The position numbers and the translations under genes are program-made. Source: Sulfurimonas crateris (GTDB lineage Bacteria; Campylobacterota; Campylobacteria; Campylobacterales; Sulfurimonadaceae). From it: DNA of 64,000 nucleotides. The notes under the pieces were generated by a model. It worked only from the letters and a program-made list of their open reading frames with translations. It did not search any database and was not told the DNA's origin. Each line of letters opens with the position of its first letter. The stretch's first letter is position 1. Positions 19,528 to 28,225 of this stretch are shown piece after piece. The stretch lies in contig CAMCYC010000002.1 in assembly GCA_945883795.1 (NCBI GenBank), positions 37,712 to 101,711 of the forward strand, read 5' to 3'.

Positions 19528-21412
19528 ATTGGTATTTTTGGTAAGTAGTTTAGTTTTTGTTTTATCTGCAAGAGAGCAGGTAAATGTTAATTTTTCAGAC
19601 TTAGAAATTAATGATTTTATCAAACTGACATCAAAAATTACAAATAAAAATATTTTGATAAACAATAATATTACTGGAACTGTAAATTTTGTAAGTAGTA
19701 CTCCTGTTTATGATGATGAATTGATTAGTATTTTGGTTTCTGTATTGGAGTCAAAAGGGTATACTCTTATTTCTAATGGTTCATTATACGAGATAGTTCG
19801 TTCAACTGAAGCAGCGCAGCAAAATGTTAGTGTTGTAACAAATGGTAAAAATGTTTCTGGCTCAATAATGGTCACTCAAGCTATAAAAATAGTAGGTGAA
19901 AATGTAGATATCATAGCTGCAAAAATTCGTTACCTTATCTCAAAAACTGCAAAGCTTATGACAATGAAGGAAAATAACACCCTTTTGCTTACAGATTATC
20001 CTAAAAATATTGAAACTATAAAGCAGGTTATTAAAGAGATAGATGTTAATAATAGTAAATTTATCGTAAAAATTATATATATGAAAAATACAGAAGCTAA
20101 AAAATTACAAGTGCGTTTACTTGATGTCGCTAAATCAATTTTTAATCCAAACATTGATTCTGAACAAGTAAAAATAATATTAGATGAGAATATTAATGGG
20201 ATGATTATTGTCGGTAACAAAAAAAATGTTGAAAGAATAGAAGAACTTATCAGCAAACTTGATGTTGAGTCAAGTATAGACAATAGTGTTAAAATATTTT
20301 CTCTTAAAAATTCTGATGCAAAAGCTGTTCTTGCGAGTTTAACAGAAATTATTGCTAAGCAGATTTATTCAGATCCATCGCTTAAACCAAGTGTTTCCAT
20401 GAGTGAAGATATTAATGCCATCATCGCAATTGGTGATCCATCTATTGTAAAAGGGATAGAGTTTATTATTAATGAGTTGGATAAAGAAAAATATCAGGTT
20501 TATGTTCAAGCAAGAATTATTAATATCTATAAAAAGAATGCAGAAGATTTAGGGATAAAATATGGTTTTGATGGTGCTGCAGTTTCTTCTAATGGCGGAT
20601 TGTACTCTTTAGCAACAAATTTCGGCGGTGCTTCAATATCTACTGCAGCTAGTACACTTATAACCATGCCTGCTAATATAACGAGTGGTTTTGCGCTTGG
20701 TGCTGCAATAGACTTTTTAGAAAAAAATGATGCCTCCAAATCAATTTCAAATCCATCGATACTTTGTATTAATAATAAAGAATCTTCTATTTATGTAGGA
20801 CAAACTATTTCTATCTCAAATGGTGCTACTGTAAATGCTATTTCTGGAACAACAAATAATTATCAAAGAAAAGATGTTGGTTTAACCCTCAAAATTAAGC
20901 CTCGTGTTTCATCAAATGATAAAGTAACACTTGAGGTTGAAACAACTCTAGAGAGTATCGATAGTTTGGGAAATCCTATAACTGGTGAGCAACCTGTAAC
21001 ATCCAAGCAAGAGGTAAAAACACAATCAATTTTAAGACATGGCGAAAGTGTTATTATCGGTGGACTTGTAAAAAATGTTGACAAAAATGGGATAAGTAAA
21101 ATTCCTTTTCTCAGTGACATCCCTCTTCTTGGAAAGTATCTGTTTTCATCATCATCTCAAACTAATGAAGAAACAAATCTTGTTGTTGTTTTAACTCCTT
21201 ATGTAATTGATAATAGTGAACAATTATCAAAACTTCAAGCAGATTTAGGATTACTTGCAAATTTGCAAAAAGAGTATGATAAAGAAATTTTTGACAAAAT
21301 TGAGAAATCTAAAGGTTTTAAAAAAGATACTTACAATCACGAATCAAATACATCTCAAATAAATCGTAACATGCTAAAACAAAAAGATAATCCATTTTCT
21401 GGAGCTATGTAG
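19514..21412 (+). CDS. gspD: Type II secretion secretin GspD
   Basis: GspD forms the outer-membrane exit channel. The 632-residue precursor has a signal peptide (MKLIRLVFLVSSLVFVLSA), then an N0 domain (VNFSDLEINDFIKLTSKITN), repeated N1-N3 ring domains with characteristic IVGENVDIIAAKIRYL- and IIVGNKKNVERIEELISKLD-type stretches, and the C-terminal secretin domain with VQARIINIYKKNAEDLGIKY, the KDVGLTLKIKPRV strand and ETNLVVVLTPYVID. The C-terminal about 70 residues are charged. No pilotin gene is evident nearby. It overlaps gspC and is directly followed by gspE. Confidence 0.94.
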   Translation: MKLIRLVFLVSSLVFVLSAREQVNVNFSDLEINDFIKLTSKITNKNILINNNITGTVNFVSSTPVYDDELISILVSVLESKGYTLISNGSLYEIVRSTEAAQQNVSVVTNGKNVSGSIMVTQAIKIVGENVDIIAAKIRYLISKTAKLMTMKENNTLLLTDYPKNIETIKQVIKEIDVNNSKFIVKIIYMKNTEAKKLQVRLLDVAKSIFNPNIDSEQVKIILDENINGMIIVGNKKNVERIEELISKLDVESSIDNSVKIFSLKNSDAKAVLASLTEIIAKQIYSDPSLKPSVSMSEDINAIIAIGDPSIVKGIEFIINELDKEKYQVYVQARIINIYKKNAEDLGIKYGFDGAAVSSNGGLYSLATNFGGASISTAASTLITMPANITSGFALGAAIDFLEKNDASKSISNPSILCINNKESSIYVGQTISISNGATVNAISGTTNNYQRKDVGLTLKIKPRVSSNDKVTLEVETTLESIDSLGNPITGEQPVTSKQEVKTQSILRHGESVIIGGLVKNVDKNGISKIPFLSDIPLLGKYLFSSSSQTNEETNLVVVLTPYVIDNSEQLSKLQADLGLLANLQKEYDKEIFDKIEKSKGFKKDTYNHESNTSQINRNMLKQKDNPFSGAM

Positions 21413-22930
21413 ATGTTAAATTTAGAACCACTTCATAATCTTCATCTTGAAGTATATGAACCAGAAGAATTAAATACAGATTTAAATGTAAAAAATTTCC
21501 TTCTTTTTAGTGAACTTGATGGAGAAATTTGTGCATTTATTTGTGATAGATATCTTGTTGATGCGAGTAATTATTATACAAAATTAGAAAAACAATATAA
21601 GCTTCATATGTTGGATGAAGATTCTTATGAGCGTCTTTATAACCGTTTTCTAGAACTCCGTACAGATAAAACTATGGAGACTATGCAAGAAGATTCTAGT
21701 GATGAAAATAGAGATGGAGATATCTCTCTTACAGATTTTTTACGCACTTCATCTGATATTTTAACAAGTGAAGAATCTGCTCCTATTATTAAATTTGTGA
21801 ATGCACTTTTTTATCAAGCGATTAAGAAAAGGGCTTCAGATATTCATATAGAAGTACAAGAAAAACGGGGTGAAGTTCGATTCCGAATTGATGGCATGCT
21901 TATTAAAAATGCAGATTTAGAGAAAAAAGTTGTCAATCTTATTATTAGTCGTATAAAAGTTATATCAAATCTTGATATTTCAGAAAAAAGAATCCCTCAA
22001 GATGGAAGAACGCAGATAAAAATTGCAGGTGAGAGTTTGGATGTTCGGGTATCTGTTCTTCCAACTTTTTATGGTGAAAGAGTTGTTATGAGGCTTCTTA
22101 TGCAAAGTTCACAAATTCCACAGATAACAGAACTAGGGTTTAATAATGAGCTTATAGGAGATGTTAAAAAGTTACTTCGTGCCTCTCATGGGATTATTCT
22201 TGTAACTGGTCCAACTGGAAGTGGCAAGACAACATCGTTACACTCATTTTTAAGAGAAGTTGAAGAGCCTGAAAAAAATCTTTTAACAGTTGAAGACCCT
22301 GTTGAGTATAAATCAGATAATATTTCTCAAATTCAGGTAAATGAAAAAGTGGGCTTAACTTTTGCAGCAGCACTTCGCTCGATTTTAAGACAAGACCCTG
22401 ATGTTATCATGATAGGTGAAATCCGTGATGAAGAAACTGCAGCAATAGCAGTTCGTGCAGCACTAACAGGTCACTTGGTTTTTTCAACTTTGCATACAAA
22501 TTCCGCATCGGCAACAATTTCACGACTTGCTGACATGGGGATTGAGCCATTTTTAATCTCATCTTCACTTTTAGGAATACTTGCTCAAAGACTTGTGCGT
22601 GTTTTATGTACACATTGCAAAGAGATTGATGTAATCGCCGAAGAGTTTGCTGTTGATTATAATATACAAGAGGGATCAGAAATTTATAAAGCATGTGGAT
22701 GTAAGCAGTGCGGTTATAGTGGATATTCAGGTCGTCGCTCCATTGGTGAACTTTTAGTGATGAATGATAAAATAAGAGAGTTACTAAAAACAACAACAGA
22801 TGAACACAGTATAAAGGTTGCACTTGAGGCAGATGGTTTAAAAACTATATCAAGACAACTTTCCTTGATGCTTGTTAATGGGGAAACATCTTTAGACGAA
22901 GCTATCCGTATCGGCTTAGGGCATGCGTAG
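21413..22930 (+). CDS. gspE: Type II secretion ATPase GspE
   Basis: GspE is the cytoplasmic hexameric ATPase that drives pseudopilus assembly. The 505-residue protein has a short N-terminal domain for contact with GspL, an N2 domain (ASDIHIEVQEKRGEVRFRID), the Walker A GPTGSGKT at 266-273, the Asp box (LLTVEDPVEY), Walker B (DVIMIGEIRDEETA) and the His box (STLHTNSASATI). A tetracysteine zinc motif (LCTHC ... CGCKQCGYSG) lies near 390-425, as in GspE rather than PilT. The start ATG follows the gspD stop with no gap. It overlaps gspI by eight bases. Confidence 0.96.
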   Translation: MLNLEPLHNLHLEVYEPEELNTDLNVKNFLLFSELDGEICAFICDRYLVDASNYYTKLEKQYKLHMLDEDSYERLYNRFLELRTDKTMETMQEDSSDENRDGDISLTDFLRTSSDILTSEESAPIIKFVNALFYQAIKKRASDIHIEVQEKRGEVRFRIDGMLIKNADLEKKVVNLIISRIKVISNLDISEKRIPQDGRTQIKIAGESLDVRVSVLPTFYGERVVMRLLMQSSQIPQITELGFNNELIGDVKKLLRASHGIILVTGPTGSGKTTSLHSFLREVEEPEKNLLTVEDPVEYKSDNISQIQVNEKVGLTFAAALRSILRQDPDVIMIGEIRDEETAAIAVRAALTGHLVFSTLHTNSASATISRLADMGIEPFLISSSLLGILAQRLVRVLCTHCKEIDVIAEEFAVDYNIQEGSEIYKACGCKQCGYSGYSGRRSIGELLVMNDKIRELLKTTTDEHSIKVALEADGLKTISRQLSLMLVNGETSLDEAIRIGLGHA

Positions 22931-23363
22931 AGGGTTTACTCTTATAGAGGTGATGGTGGCGGTTATGATTATAGCAGTTGTTATCATGGCACTTTTACAA
23001 ATGTATGCAAATAATACTCACATCTTTTCAGTTTTTAAAGAAAAAATAAAAACAAATCAATATTCTTCATTACTTTTTTCAAATCAAAATTATGGGTTTG
23101 AAAATACTGACATACATCTCGATGATTTAATAACTGAATTCCAACTAGAAGATGACTTAAGGAGGAAACTCAAAGAGATGAAAGCTGAAATTTTGTATCA
23201 AATAGTTGAAGAAATCGACTTAAGTGAAAATAGTGAAACGAATCAAACGAATGAAATGGAAGACACACAAACGGTGACGCCAACGATGATTATTGAGTTA
23301 GGAAAAACAATTTTAAAACTTGATAACTCTTCAAATGCACTTCTAAGGATTAGAGTCCAATGA
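22923..23363 (+). CDS. gspI: Type II secretion minor pseudopilin GspI-like
   Basis: A 146-residue pseudopilin. The N-terminus MRRGFTLIEVMVAVMIIAVVIMALL has a Gly before the cleavage site and Glu at +5, so it is cleaved in the standard way, unlike the Ala-type sites of the first two pseudopilins. GspI proteins typically have the MRRGFTLIEVMVA form and similar length. The domain beyond is acidic, with an EIDLSENSETNQTNEMEDTQ-like linker. It overlaps gspE by eight bases and the next pseudopilin by four. Confidence 0.78.
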   Translation: MRRGFTLIEVMVAVMIIAVVIMALLQMYANNTHIFSVFKEKIKTNQYSSLLFSNQNYGFENTDIHLDDLITEFQLEDDLRRKLKEMKAEILYQIVEEIDLSENSETNQTNEMEDTQTVTPTMIIELGKTILKLDNSSNALLRIRVQ

Positions 23364-23896
23364 AAAAAGGATTTACCCTTATAGAGGTATTGATATCTGT
23401 AGTTATATTGTCTATTATGATGCTTTTTTTATATAAAAGTTATGCATCACTAAATTATTCAAATAAATTTTATAAGGCTGAAGTTCAACTTATAAAAGAG
23501 GAACAACTTCTTAAAAAAGTGATTTTTTTAGATTTTTCTTTAGCTTTGATAAGTTCTACTACTATTATGAATCAAGATAAAAATTCAGATATAGTAATGT
23601 TACAAAGCACAAATTCTTTACATAGAATGTACAATCCATATATCACTTATATCATAAATAAATCGAAACTTTATAGACTCGAATCATTAAAAAAACTAAC
23701 TTTTCCATTTGATGCTGAGAGTGATTTTATTGTTGATTTTCTTGGTGAAGTTGAAAAAATGAGAGTTTATACAAATGATCAAAATAGCTCAAATACAACA
23801 GCTGGAGCTTCTATGGTGGAACTATTTTTAGTAAATATCAATTTTAAGAAAAAAGATAAAGAGATATTACTAAAAATCAAAGCGTTAGAAAGTTGA
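23360..23896 (+). CDS. gspJ: Type II secretion minor pseudopilin GspJ-like
   Basis: A 178-residue pseudopilin with leader MKKGFTLIEVLISVVILSIMMLFL and the +5 Glu. Position after GspI and the larger periplasmic domain point to GspJ. The mature domain contains strand patterns but no clear diagnostic motif. It is the last gene of the operon; a 79-base gap with a -10-like element follows before accD. Confidence 0.75.
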   Translation: MKKGFTLIEVLISVVILSIMMLFLYKSYASLNYSNKFYKAEVQLIKEEQLLKKVIFLDFSLALISSTTIMNQDKNSDIVMLQSTNSLHRMYNPYITYIINKSKLYRLESLKKLTFPFDAESDFIVDFLGEVEKMRVYTNDQNSSNTTAGASMVELFLVNINFKKKDKEILLKIKALES

Positions 23897-23940
23897 GGCG
23901 ATTTTACAAATTTTAGTTTTAAAAATCAGTCTAAATAGTG

Positions 23941-23946
23941 TATAAT
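23941..23946 (+). promoter_or_regulatory. Candidate -10 box upstream of accD
   Basis: TATAAT preceded by GTG lies 35 bases before the accD start in the 79-base gap after gspJ. No good -35 is apparent. It marks the likely start of the accD-thiE-rlmH-dksA unit. Confidence 0.45.
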
Positions 23947-23975
23947 CAAAAATTATTTATATTTAAGGAATTTTC

Positions 23976-24818
23976 TTGAACCTGTTAAACCTTTTTACTA
24001 AATCAGATACAAGGCAACAAGCAACAAAAAGTGAAGCGCCGGCTCATTGGATTAAATGCCCCTCATGCCAAGCTTTGATGTACTACAAAGAAGTAGAAAA
24101 TCAAAAATATGTATGTCCAAAATGTAGTTACCATCTTCGTATAGGTGTAAAAGAAAGATTAGAACTTTTAGTGGATGAGGGTACTTTTGTAGAATTTGAT
24201 GAAAATTTGAAGCCTATTGACCCACTCAATTTCGTCGATAAAAAATCATATACAAAGAGAATAGAAGAAGGTACTCAAAAAACTGGTCGTAGTTCCTCTG
24301 TTGTAAGCGGTGAGTGTAAAATTCATGGTGTGAGTACGCAACTTGTGGTATTTGACTTTACTTTTATGGGTGGTTCTTTAGGTTCTGTTGAGGGTGAAAA
24401 AATTGTTCGTGCTATTAATCGTGCCATTGCTAAAAGAGAAGGGATAATAATTATAAGTGCTAGTGGTGGTGCTAGAATGCAAGAAAGTACCTATTCTCTT
24501 ATGCAAATGAGTAAAACTTCTGCGGCATTAGCAAAACTAGCAAAACATAATCTTCCTTATATCTCTGTTTTAACAGACCCAACTATGGGTGGAGTAAGTG
24601 CGTCTTTTGCAACTTTAGGTGACATTATTATAGCTGAGCCTGGAGCACTTATTGGTTTTGCTGGACAAAGAGTTATTAAGCAAACAATAGGTTCTGATTT
24701 GCCAAACGGATTTCAGCGAGCAGAATTTTTATTAGAAAAAGGTTCTATTGATATGATTGTTAATAGAAATGAACTTAAAAAGACACTTGCAGATATTTTA
24801 ACATTATTGGTAAGTTAA
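23976..24818 (+). CDS. accD: Acetyl-CoA carboxylase carboxyltransferase subunit beta
   Basis: AccD is the beta subunit of the carboxyltransferase that forms malonyl-CoA for fatty acid synthesis. The 280-residue protein starts with a C4 zinc ribbon (CPSCQALM at about residues 26-33 and VCPKCSYH at about 45-52) and continues with the crotonase-like domain, including ISASGGARMQESTYSLMQM and PTMGGVSASFATLGDII. The start is TTG at 23976, with AAGGAA six bases upstream; no earlier ATG exists in the frame. The alpha subunit is not in the window. Confidence 0.95.
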   Translation: MNLLNLFTKSDTRQQATKSEAPAHWIKCPSCQALMYYKEVENQKYVCPKCSYHLRIGVKERLELLVDEGTFVEFDENLKPIDPLNFVDKKSYTKRIEEGTQKTGRSSSVVSGECKIHGVSTQLVVFDFTFMGGSLGSVEGEKIVRAINRAIAKREGIIIISASGGARMQESTYSLMQMSKTSAALAKLAKHNLPYISVLTDPTMGGVSASFATLGDIIIAEPGALIGFAGQRVIKQTIGSDLPNGFQRAEFLLEKGSIDMIVNRNELKKTLADILTLLVS

Positions 24819-24826
24819 ATTATAAC

Positions 24827-25390
24827 ATGCGTCTTTATGCACTTTGTGATCAAAAACTTTTAGATACTAATAATGTTACATTAAGAGAATTTATTAATAT
24901 TGCAAAACAAAATTCTGCGGAAATAATTCAGTATAGGAACAAAGAGGCAGATATCGCTTTTATTAAACATCAACTGATTCAAATACGAAAACAGTTTGAT
25001 GGTTTTTTAATTGTAAATGATGCTTATGAATTGATTGAATTTTGTGATGGTGTTCATATTGGTCAAGGAGATTTAAGAAAAATTGATAGTGATGCTTTTA
25101 AAGCGATGAAAGTGCTCAGAAGTGTTGTAAGTAAAGATAAAATTATTGGTTTATCTACTCATAACGAACTAGAAGTTATTCAAGCGAATGAGTTTGATTT
25201 GAATTATATAGGCTTAGGTGCTTTTAGGAGTACAGCTACAAAACAAGATACCGTATCTGTTTTAGGAGATAGTTTAGATTCTATAGCTGCAAAGTCTAGA
25301 CATTTTGTTGCAGCTATTGGTGGTGTAAAAAAACATGACAATTTTAAGCATGTTACTTATCATGTTATAGGTAGTGGGCTTTTATCATGA
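24827..25390 (+). CDS. thiE: Thiamine phosphate synthase (ThiE-like)
   Basis: ThiE couples hydroxymethylpyrimidine diphosphate with the thiazole phosphate. At 187 residues it is slightly short for the family (about 210). Recognised blocks of the TIM barrel are [10 protein letters not shown] (diphosphate-binding region), [21 protein letters not shown], the [11 protein letters not shown] stretch, [11 protein letters not shown] and VAAIGGV near the end. The gene sits eight bases after accD and overlaps rlmH by four bases. The conserved Cys/His motif of TenI-type relatives is not evident, so a TenI-like function remains possible. Confidence 0.8.
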   Translation: MRLYALCDQKLLDTNNVTLREFINIAKQNSAEIIQYRNKEADIAFIKHQLIQIRKQFDGFLIVNDAYELIEFCDGVHIGQGDLRKIDSDAFKAMKVLRSVVSKDKIIGLSTHNELEVIQANEFDLNYIGLGAFRSTATKQDTVSVLGDSLDSIAAKSRHFVAAIGGVKKHDNFKHVTYHVIGSGLLS

Positions 25391-25845
25391 ATATTGATAT
25401 TATATCAATCGCAAAAAAGGAGAAAACTCTTTATGACCCTTTATATAAAGATTTGATTAAAATGATTTCTCGTTTTGCAAAAGTAGATGAAAATGAACTT
25501 TTTCCAAAAGATGTAGCAAAAGCACATATAGTATCCCCAGAAGCTTCACAACTCTCATATACAAGAGCTTTGGAACCATATCTTGGGGGTGGGTTTTGCA
25601 TAAGTTTGGACCCAAATGGTAAATTGATAGATAGTTTTGAATTTAGTAAGCTATTAAATGATAAGATGTCGGTAAAATTTTTCATAGGTGGAGCTTATGG
25701 TTTTGAAAAAAGTTTTTTAAGAAAAAGTGATATTGTTATAAGTTTAGGAAATTTAACGATGAGTCATAAAATAGCAAAAGTTGTTTTGTTAGAGCAGATT
25801 TATAGAGCCTTTTCTATATTAAGTAATCACCCATATCATAAATAA
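25387..25845 (+). CDS. rlmH: 23S rRNA (pseudouridine1915-N3)-methyltransferase RlmH
   Basis: RlmH is a SPOUT methyltransferase that modifies pseudouridine 1915 in helix 69 of 23S rRNA. The 152-residue length is right. The SAM-binding deep knot is seen as [13 protein letters not shown] and the C-terminal helix as [20 protein letters not shown], with the terminal SNHPYHK characteristic of the family (normally GHPYHK or similar). The order accD, rlmH, dksA recurs in Campylobacter. Confidence 0.94.
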   Translation: MNIDIISIAKKEKTLYDPLYKDLIKMISRFAKVDENELFPKDVAKAHIVSPEASQLSYTRALEPYLGGGFCISLDPNGKLIDSFEFSKLLNDKMSVKFFIGGAYGFEKSFLRKSDIVISLGNLTMSHKIAKVVLLEQIYRAFSILSNHPYHK

Positions 25846-25860
25846 AAAAGAGGATAGTCA

Positions 25861-26211
25861 GTGCAAGAGAGTGAATTTAAATATTTTAAAGATATTTTAG
25901 AGAGCCGTAAAAAGCAGATACTCAAAAATATTAGTGGTGTGAATAATGAGCTAGATGAGCTTAGTACGCTAGAATTGAATGATGAAGGTGATTACGCTTC
26001 TGCAAATAATAATTCTATGATTGAAAGTGCTATAGTGCAACAACAAGAAAAAGAGTTACAAGAGATTGGTGTTACCTTAGCAAAAATCGCAAATCGTACT
26101 TATGGAATATGTGAGATGTGTGAAGATCTTATAGGTTTTCAGCGTTTAAAAGTAAAACCGCATGCTATTTATTGTATAGACTGTAGAGAAATTGTAGAAA
26201 AATCTAAATAA
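25861..26211 (+). CDS. dksA: DksA/TraR-type zinc-finger transcription regulator
   Basis: A 116-residue DksA-like protein, which would bind the RNA polymerase secondary channel and act with ppGpp. It has a predicted N-terminal coiled coil (residues about 5-75) and a C-terminal C4 zinc finger, CEMCEDLIGFQRLKVKPHA then YCIDC. The coiled-coil tip of canonical DksA carries two acidic residues; the equivalent here would be in NDEGDYA. The start is GTG at 25861, preceded by AGAGGAT. It is shorter than E. coli DksA (151), as is normal in Campylobacterota. Confidence 0.88.
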   Translation: MQESEFKYFKDILESRKKQILKNISGVNNELDELSTLELNDEGDYASANNNSMIESAIVQQQEKELQEIGVTLAKIANRTYGICEMCEDLIGFQRLKVKPHAIYCIDCREIVEKSK

Positions 26212-26227
26212 CTTAAAGGAAAACAAA

Positions 26228-27244
26228 ATGCATATTAAAAGATACACTGTAGCTTCATTGATATTTATTATTTTAGTAGGGTGGTATATTTTTGCCTATA
26301 TTACACAAGAAACTGTTGGTTTGAATTTTTTTGGTATTCAACTTCCATCTTTATCTATTGCTATGTGGGTAAGTGCTCCTCTTGTAATTTTATATTTGTT
26401 AAGTGTGACACATATGTCATTGTATTCTATGTTAGGAAACTTGAAACTTCGTAAATATGAAAAAGATTATGAAAAATTCATAGATTCTATGATTGATGCT
26501 TTTCTTGGTAAAAAAGAAAGAAATCACTCTTTCAAAACTGAAAGATATTCATTTTTAGGTTCACTCTTAGATAACACTGTGATTTTTCCTACACAGGCCT
26601 TAAAAGGTGATACAACTAATGAAAAAATGAATGCTATTATTAATCTTATTCATGACATTAAAAATGGAGAGGTTGTAGATTTAAAGAAATATTCTTTGCC
26701 TTTAGATAATGAGCTTGTAATTCAAAATGAAAGAAATAGATATAAAAAAGGTGATATTAATGCTGAGGAGATATTAAATCACTCTGGTAAATATACGCCT
26801 GCATTGTGTGAAGAGGTTTATGGTGAATATGTTAAAATAACTTCATTAAACATGATAGAAAAGCATAAAGTATTTTTAACAAAAAAGTCACTTTTTGATA
26901 TGCTTGATAGAGTAAATCGTAAAGAAAATGGTCTTGAAGTTATAAATGATATTTTAATAAGTTTATTTCATACTTTAGAATTAGATAAAAAAGATTTCTT
27001 GCAAATTGCATTTATTCTATCTAAACACATGGTGCCAGAACAAAGAATTAAACTTTTTGAAACACTTAGTGAAAGTAATGAAAAAGCGATGGATGCATAT
27101 CTGTTTACTTTATTTGATTTAGAGATGGTGTCACAAGGAGATGAGATTTTAGACAACTCATTAGCAGATGAATTTTTAAATTTCAAAGCATACAGAGCAC
27201 TTAAAGAGTGTAATAAAAATTTTAATATTGAATTATTTGTTTAA
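26228..27244 (+). CDS. Conserved membrane protein of unknown function
   Basis: A 338-residue protein I do not recognise by family name. Two transmembrane segments lie near residues 8-28 (VASLIFIILVGWYIFAYI) and 42-65 (SIAMWVSAPLVILYLLSV); the remaining 270 residues are hydrophilic, helix-rich and probably cytoplasmic, with no enzymatic motif. It follows the dksA-like gene by 16 bases with an AAAGGA ribosome site. Similar two-helix proteins lie next to dksA or dusB in Campylobacterota as I recall, so it is likely a lineage-conserved gene. No function is proposed. Confidence 0.65.
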   Translation: MHIKRYTVASLIFIILVGWYIFAYITQETVGLNFFGIQLPSLSIAMWVSAPLVILYLLSVTHMSLYSMLGNLKLRKYEKDYEKFIDSMIDAFLGKKERNHSFKTERYSFLGSLLDNTVIFPTQALKGDTTNEKMNAIINLIHDIKNGEVVDLKKYSLPLDNELVIQNERNRYKKGDINAEEILNHSGKYTPALCEEVYGEYVKITSLNMIEKHKVFLTKKSLFDMLDRVNRKENGLEVINDILISLFHTLELDKKDFLQIAFILSKHMVPEQRIKLFETLSESNEKAMDAYLFTLFDLEMVSQGDEILDNSLADEFLNFKAYRALKECNKNFNIELFV

Positions 27245-27274
27245 TAAAATATATATTCAAGAGGAGGTCTCCTT

Positions 27275-28225
27275 ATGCTAAAAAACCTCTCTTTTGAAAA
27301 ACCAATTTATGTATTGGCTCCACTTGCTGGGTATACAGACCTTCCATTTAGAAGTGTTGTAAAAAAGTTTGGTGCAGATTTGACTGTAAGTGAGATGCTT
27401 AGTTCAAATGCCCTTACACATGGCTCTGAAAAAACTCTTCATATGCTACAAAAAAGTCCTAACGAAGACCCATATTCTGTTCAAATTGCTGGAGCGGAAG
27501 TAGATGTTATAAAGCAAGCTGTTGAAATTTTAAATGATTATGATGGTATTGATATAATAGATTTAAATTGTGGTTGTCCTGTTCCAAAAATTGTAGGTCA
27601 TGGAAGTGGAAGCTCCTTGCTTTTAAATCTTCCTCTCATGGGACAAATTATCAGAACGATAAAAGATACATCTAATAAAAGTTTGACAAGCGTTAAGATT
27701 AGATTAGGGTTTGAAGAAAAAAATCATATTGATATAGCAAAAATGGTTGAAGACAGTGGAGCTGATTTTATTGCAGTTCATGGAAGAACTCGTGCTGGAA
27801 AATTTAAATCTATAGTTGATTATAATGCAATTAAAGAGATTAAAGAAGCTGTGTCTATTCCTGTAATTGCTAATGGAGATATTGATTCTTTTGGTAAAGC
27901 AACATGGGTATTGGAGCATACTGGTGCAAATGGCGTGATGATAGGTCGTGGTGCTATTGGTGCTCCTTGGATTTTTCATCAACTTCGCTCTGGAGAATTT
28001 GATATTAGTAATGCTTTAAAGCATGAAATAATCATGGAACATTTTGACAAAATGATAGATTTTTATGGTTCTCATGGTGTTTCAATGTTTAGAAAACATG
28101 TACACACCTATTCTAAGGGTTATCGAGGTGCATCTACACTCAGAAATGAAGTGAATCGTGTAGAAGATGTCTTAGAGGCGAGAGCAATTATAGACTATTT
28201 TTTTAAAACTAGTGAGTTAGTTTAA
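27275..28225 (+). CDS. dusB: tRNA-dihydrouridine synthase
   Basis: Dus enzymes reduce uridines in the tRNA D-loop using FMN. This 316-residue protein has the N-terminal FMN-site block VLAPLAGYTDLPFRS, the catalytic cysteine in DLNCGCPVPKIVGHGSGS, VKIRLGFEEKN, the HGRTRAGKF motif and VIANGDIDS plus GVMIGRGAIGAPWIF for FMN phosphate. The DusB assignment follows the NCGCP(V/A) pattern and overall length. The ribosome site is a long GAGGAGG partly complementary to bases just before the ATG. Its stop is directly followed by the start of the next gene. Confidence 0.93.
   Translation: MLKNLSFEKPIYVLAPLAGYTDLPFRSVVKKFGADLTVSEMLSSNALTHGSEKTLHMLQKSPNEDPYSVQIAGAEVDVIKQAVEILNDYDGIDIIDLNCGCPVPKIVGHGSGSSLLLNLPLMGQIIRTIKDTSNKSLTSVKIRLGFEEKNHIDIAKMVEDSGADFIAVHGRTRAGKFKSIVDYNAIKEIKEAVSIPVIANGDIDSFGKATWVLEHTGANGVMIGRGAIGAPWIFHQLRSGEFDISNALKHEIIMEHFDKMIDFYGSHGVSMFRKHVHTYSKGYRGASTLRNEVNRVEDVLEARAIIDYFFKTSELV

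Noticed and set aside
22407..22823. 138-codon minus-strand open frame inside gspE
   Set aside because: It is the antisense of an intact, motif-rich ATPase gene; the translation has no domain pattern and no ribosome site.
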